From contig JAJYAH010000044.1 in assembly GCA_021779635.1 (NCBI GenBank), forward strand, positions 1 to 18,425: 18,425 nt of DNA, read 5' to 3'. This DNA is from Pseudomonadota bacterium (GTDB taxonomy: Bacteria > Pseudomonadota > Alphaproteobacteria > Rhizobiales > Xanthobacteraceae). The stretch's first letter is position 1, and each line of letters begins with the position of its first letter. Both the position numbers and the translations under genes were made by a program. The notes under the pieces were generated by a model. The model did not search any database. It was not told the origin of the DNA and worked only from the letters and a program-made list of their open reading frames with translations. Positions 15,124 to 18,425 of this stretch are shown one piece after another.

Positions 15124-16413
15124 TCAGTGCAGGCGCGCCTTGGCCATCGACCTGGTCAATCCTTCCGCAAAAGCCACCGCCGTGTCCAGACCCCTGCCGC
15201 TGCCGAGCGCCACCACCGCAGGCCGGCTGCGCGACAACAGCCCCCTTGCCGCGTTGCGGGTCGATTCCACGTTGACGGCGTCGATCCGGGTCACCAGCTC
15301 TTCCACCGTCAGCGGACGCCCATAGGCCAGCATGTGACGCGCCAGCTGTTCGGCACGGGAGCTGCAGCTTTCCAGCGCCATCAACAGCCCGGCCTTCATC
15401 TGCGCCTTGGCGCGCGCGACCTCGGCTTCGGTCAAGGTTTCGACCGCGTCGTTGATGACATCGACGATCACCTCCATCATTTCCGGCGCGTCGGCGGGGT
15501 CGGTGCCGGTATAGAGCCCGAAGAACCCGGTGTCGGAATACGGCGCATGGAAGGTGTAGATCGAGTAGCACAGCCCGCGCTTTTCGCGCACTTCCTGGAA
15601 CAGCCGCGACGACATCCCGCCGCCGAGCGTGTTGGTGAAGACCTGCAGGCTGAACAGCGACAGGTCGGTTTGCGGCACGCCCTCCAGCGCCAGCGTCAGA
15701 TGCGCCTGCTCGAGTTCGCGCCGCACCACGCGGGAGCCGCCCTTGCCGAACATCGCCGGTTGCGGTTTCGGCGCCGGCGTGCCGCCGAAGCTCGCGAACC
15801 GCTGCGTCACTTCCTCCACTACCCGCTTGTGATCGACGGCGCCCGCGGCCGCCACCACCATGTCGGGCCCGCGATAATGCGTCGAAAGGTAGCCGCGCAG
15901 CGTATCGCGGTTGAAGCCCTTCAGGGTCTTCGCCGTTCCCAGCAACGAGCGACCCATCGGCTGGTCCGGATAACACAATTCGTTGAGATGCTCGAACACC
16001 ACGTCGTCCGGCGTATCCTGCGCCGCGCCGATCTCCTGCACGATGACGCTCTTTTCGCGCTCCAGCTCGTCCGGCACGAAGGATGGATTGGCGAGAATGT
16101 CGGCGAGCACGTCGAGCGCCAGCGGCACGTCGGCCTTCATCACCCGCGCGTAATAGGCCGTGGTTTCGGTCGACGTGCCGGCGTTGAGGTCGCCGCCGAC
16201 CGCCTCGATTTCCTCGACGATCTCGCGCGACGAGCGCCGCGCGGTGCCCTTGAACGCCATGTGTTCGAGCAGATGCGAGATGCCGTGCTCGTTGGGCTTC
16301 TCGTCGCGGCCGCCGACCCCGGCCCAGACGCCAAGCGCCGCCGTTTCCAGGTGCGGCATGGTATCGGTGATGACAGTAAGGCCGGAGGGAAGCTTGGTGA
16401 CGTCGACACTCAT
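15124..16413 (-). CDS. M16-family zinc peptidase (processing-peptidase-like)
   Basis: This 429-residue single-unit M16B peptidase is related to mitochondrial processing peptidase beta. The inverted zinc motif HxxEH is intact (H47-L-L-E50-H51), and the third ligand E127 sits 76 residues after H51, the normal spacing. The C-terminal inactive repeat includes GGGMSSRLFQEVREKRGLCYS, the substrate-closing segment typical of the family. It has no signal peptide, so it probably acts in the cytoplasm; the substrate is unknown. Its ATG overlaps the thrC stop codon by 4 bp (ATGA), so it is translationally coupled to thrC. The thrC-M16 order is common in Bradyrhizobium-type genomes (recalled). Confidence 0.95.
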   Translation of the reverse strand: MSVDVTKLPSGLTVITDTMPHLETAALGVWAGVGGRDEKPNEHGISHLLEHMAFKGTARRSSREIVEEIEAVGGDLNAGTSTETTAYYARVMKADVPLALDVLADILANPSFVPDELEREKSVIVQEIGAAQDTPDDVVFEHLNELCYPDQPMGRSLLGTAKTLKGFNRDTLRGYLSTHYRGPDMVVAAAGAVDHKRVVEEVTQRFASFGGTPAPKPQPAMFGKGGSRVVRRELEQAHLTLALEGVPQTDLSLFSLQVFTNTLGGGMSSRLFQEVREKRGLCYSIYTFHAPYSDTGFFGLYTGTDPADAPEMMEVIVDVINDAVETLTEAEVARAKAQMKAGLLMALESCSSRAEQLARHMLAYGRPLTVEELVTRIDAVNVESTRNAARGLLSRSRPAVVALGSGRGLDTAVAFAEGLTRSMAKARLH

Positions 16414-17828
16414 CCGGCAACTCCTTGCTTGGCGGCGCGGCTCACCGACTTCACGAACCGCTCGATTTCCGCCTGATCGTTCTTCATGACCTTGATATGT
16501 TCGGGCTTCGTCATCAGGCCCTCGAGCCAGGCCGGCAATTCCGGACGCACGCCGCAGGCGGCCTCTACCGCATCGGGAAACTTCGCGGCATGCGCGGTCG
16601 ACAGCACGATGTTGGGAATTCTGGAATCCGAGGTGTCGCGATCGGCCACCGCCAGCGCGACCGCGGTGTGCGGATCGACCAGCGTGCCGGCCTCGCGCCA
16701 GGCGGCGCGGATCGCAGCGCTGGTTTCGGTTTCGTCGGCGCGGCCGGCGTCGAATTCCTCGCGGATATCAGCCAGTACCGGGCCGGGCAGCACGAAACGT
16801 CCGGACTGCTTCAGCGATGCCATCAGCCGGCGAATCATGCCGGCGTCGCGGCGGCTCGCCTCGAACAGCAGCCGCTCGAAATTCGACGAGACCTGGATAT
16901 CCATCGATGGCGAAGCCGTGGCGTGCACCTCGCGGACTTCATAGATGCCGGTCTTGAGCGTGCGCGGCAGGATATCGTTGATGTTGGCGGCGATCCGCAG
17001 CCACCGCACCGGCAAGCCCATCCGCTTGGCGACGAGCCCCGCAAAGATGTCGCCGAAATTCCCGGTCGGCACCGTGAAATCGACCTGCCGCAACGGCGCG
17101 CCGAGCGCCGCCGCGGAGGTGAAATAGTAGACCACCTGGGCGACGATCCGCGCCCAGTTGATGGAATTGACGCCCGACAGCGAAACCGCGTCGCGAAAGC
17201 CGTGATGATTGAACAACCCCTTCACGATCGCCTGGCAGTCGTCGAAAGTGCCTTCGACGGCCAGCGCGTGAACGTTGCCGGCGCCGGTGGTCGTCATCAT
17301 CCGCCGCTGCACGTCCGATATGCGTCCGTGCGGAAACAGCACGATCAGATCGACATTCTCGAGGCCCTTGAACGCATCGACGGCGGCGCCGCCGGTATCG
17401 CCCGAGGTCGCGACCACGATGGTGGTACGCTGCACGCGCTGGGCCAGCACATGATCCATCAGCCGCGAGATCAGCTGCATCGCGACGTCCTTGAACGCCA
17501 GGGTCGGGCCGTGAAACAGCTCCAGCATGAATTGATGCGGATCGATCTGGGTCAGCGGCACCACCGCCGGATGACGGAAGGTGGCATAGGCCTCGTTGGC
17601 CATGCGACCGAGATCCGCGTCGGCGATTTCGCCGCCGACGAACGGACGGATCACCTCGACCGCGACTTCCCAATAAGGCCGGCCGAAGAACCCGGCGATG
17701 GTTTCCGGCGAAAGCTGCGGCCAGGATTCGGGCACGTAGAGGCCGCCGTCGCGGGCCAGCCCGGTCAGCATCACGTCGCAAAAGCCCAGAGCGGGAGCCT
17801 CCCCCCGCGTCGAAATATACCGCGTCAA
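16410..17828 (-). CDS. thrC: Threonine synthase
   Basis: This PLP enzyme converts O-phosphohomoserine to threonine, the last step of threonine synthesis. Key features are the start LTRYISTRGEAPALGF, FHGPTLAFKD with the PLP lysine (K113), the phosphate-binding ATSGDTGGAA, and SGVNSINWARI. Length is 472 residues with the start chosen. No ATG is available. The frame opens at a TTG at 17840, but the TTG at 17828 is preceded by GGAGG with a 5-nt gap and begins exactly at the conserved N-terminus, so a rare TTG start at 17828 is preferred. It is first gene of a minus-strand run with the M16 peptidase. Confidence 0.95.
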   Translation of the reverse strand: MTRYISTRGEAPALGFCDVMLTGLARDGGLYVPESWPQLSPETIAGFFGRPYWEVAVEVIRPFVGGEIADADLGRMANEAYATFRHPAVVPLTQIDPHQFMLELFHGPTLAFKDVAMQLISRLMDHVLAQRVQRTTIVVATSGDTGGAAVDAFKGLENVDLIVLFPHGRISDVQRRMMTTTGAGNVHALAVEGTFDDCQAIVKGLFNHHGFRDAVSLSGVNSINWARIVAQVVYYFTSAAALGAPLRQVDFTVPTGNFGDIFAGLVAKRMGLPVRWLRIAANINDILPRTLKTGIYEVREVHATASPSMDIQVSSNFERLLFEASRRDAGMIRRLMASLKQSGRFVLPGPVLADIREEFDAGRADETETSAAIRAAWREAGTLVDPHTAVALAVADRDTSDSRIPNIVLSTAHAAKFPDAVEAACGVRPELPAWLEGLMTKPEHIKVMKNDQAEIERFVKSVSRAAKQGVAG

Positions 17829-18006
17829 ACCGCCCTCCAAAGGCTTCAGGGCTTCCTGCCCAAACCTTTGATATTATTCGATGATCGAAGTCTGCCGATG
17901 GCAAAGTGGCTCGCACCATAGAAGATCGAGACGCCAAAGGGTAGCCCGTATGACGATCCGTCAGCCGTCATTCCGCGGCGATGCAAAACGGGGCCGACCA
18001 CCCAAC

Positions 18007-18120
18007 CGTCATTGCGAGCGCGTCGAAGCAATCCATGATGCAACAAGGAAACAAGATTGGATTGCTTCGCGGAGCCTGTCATCGGGCGCGCATTCGCGCG
18101 ACCCGTTGGCTCGCATGACG
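18007..18120. repeat. Dispersed palindromic repeat, about 114 bp
   Basis: Inner arms CGAAGCAATCCA (18024-18035) and TGGATTGCTTCG (18058-18069) are perfect inverted repeats. Outer ends CGTCATTGCGAG (18007) and CTCGCATGACG (18110-18120) are also inverted, with one base missing. It resembles an element found in many copies in Bradyrhizobium intergenic regions (recalled, not searched). Confidence 0.85.
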
Positions 18121-18197
18121 TCAAGACTCCGCGATCCCGCGGCACCATTTGCCCGGGTTATGGGTGAACGTTTCGCACCTTGAGAAATCAGGGCGCG

Positions 18198-18425
18198 GGG
18201 AATGCCGGGTGCCCGTTGCACCCGCAGCCGCGCGTGGTGTGTAGAAAGCACGCGCGTTAGTCACCACGGTCGCACCGGGATCACCCGGCATTCCCGCACA
18301 CAATGGTTTTAACGGTTTCCTTCGTACTCTCCCCGGTGATCGGGCTTTCTTGTCACCGTCATCGGTGAAATTTCTTTCACCAACTTGACGCCGGCGTCGA
18401 GGCGTCAGGACCACACGACTTCGCC
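18198..18425. repeat. Second dispersed repeat element, runs off the window
   Basis: Arms GGGAATGCCGGGTG (18198-18211) and CACCCGGCATTCCC (18282-18295) are perfect 14-bp inverted repeats 70 bp apart. The sequence after them, to the end of the window, also looks like a part of the same family element as I recall it from Bradyrhizobium genomes. Its right boundary is outside the window. Confidence 0.75.

Larger units (their letters stand above)
17841..18425. other. Terminal 585 bp without a credible gene
   Basis: Open frames here have repeat-derived composition and no recognisable protein domain. The stretch holds the thrC upstream region, with a 13-bp dyad TTCGATGATCGAA at 17877-17889, and then two inverted-repeat elements (18007-18120 and 18198 onward). 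The thrC promoter must lie in the first 100 or so bases. An AATAAT-like stretch on the minus strand near 17873 is a possible -10, without a clear -35. Confidence 0.6.

Noticed and set aside
15080..16420. 446-residue minus-strand open frame overlapping the M16 peptidase gene
   Set aside because: Same strand but another frame; low-complexity Arg/Gly/Ala product, whereas the 15124-16413 frame has the complete zinc motif.
17846..18148. 100-residue minus-strand open frame upstream of thrC
   Set aside because: It consists mainly of the palindromic repeat and has no recognisable domain.
18121..18414. 97-residue minus-strand open frame at the window end
   Set aside because: It is made of the dispersed repeat; similar frames are commonly but wrongly annotated as proteins in Bradyrhizobium-type genomes, and it has no domain or ribosome site.
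1..18425. tRNA, rRNA, CRISPR array, insertion sequence or prophage
   Set aside because: Read through for cloverleaf-like segments, regularly spaced repeats and transposase or integrase motifs; none seen.

Overview
The window looks like ordinary chromosome from a high-GC alphaproteobacterium, most likely Bradyrhizobium or a close relative in the Nitrobacteraceae (Rhodopseudomonas, Nitrobacter). Three things point there: a separate F0-only ATP synthase operon with both b and b' subunits, an ALAS-type hemA, and several dispersed palindromic repeats that resemble ones I associate with Bradyrhizobium genomes. Nothing here looks like a phage, transposon, CRISPR array or defence island.

Layout. 1-155 is the hemA leader, with a perfect FNR/FixK-type box at its left edge. 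hemA (5-aminolevulinate synthase, +) follows, then a repeat-rich gap. Next comes a 1169-residue sensor kinase (+) whose sensory half is a sodium:solute-symporter-like membrane domain (CrbS/MctS type). Convergent to it is a NarL/LuxR-type response regulator (-), and divergent from that regulator is an MHS-family MFS transporter (+) with an unusual periplasmic insert. These three genes plausibly form a carboxylate sensing and uptake unit. A strong 14-bp-stem terminator separates the transporter from a convergent YjbQ-family gene (-). The minus strand then carries a small exported coiled-coil protein, a DsbA-fold isomerase of the 2-hydroxychromene-2-carboxylate isomerase family, and an ArsR-type regulator/SRPBCC (AHSA1) pair with an 18-bp palindrome over its promoter.

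11059-13653 (+) is the F0 operon atpI-atpB-atpE-atpF'-atpF. It encodes the membrane half of ATP synthase; the F1 genes are not in the window. Convergent to it is a minus-strand run read from right to left: thrC, an M16 zinc peptidase overlapping it by 4 bp, a RimJ-like acetyltransferase and a putative lipoprotein. The last 585 bp (17841-18425) hold no believable gene but contain two inverted-repeat elements.

The most interesting signals are regulatory or structural: (i) the FixK-type box ahead of hemA; (ii) the kinase/regulator/transporter neighbourhood, with the kinase bracketed by 40-bp direct repeats (38/40 identical); (iii) the two-cysteine insert in the transporter; (iv) a perfect hairpin between the c- and b'-subunit genes of F0; and (v) the ArsR operator, which sits so close to the gene that a leaderless transcript is plausible. 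I see no clearly new multi-gene system.
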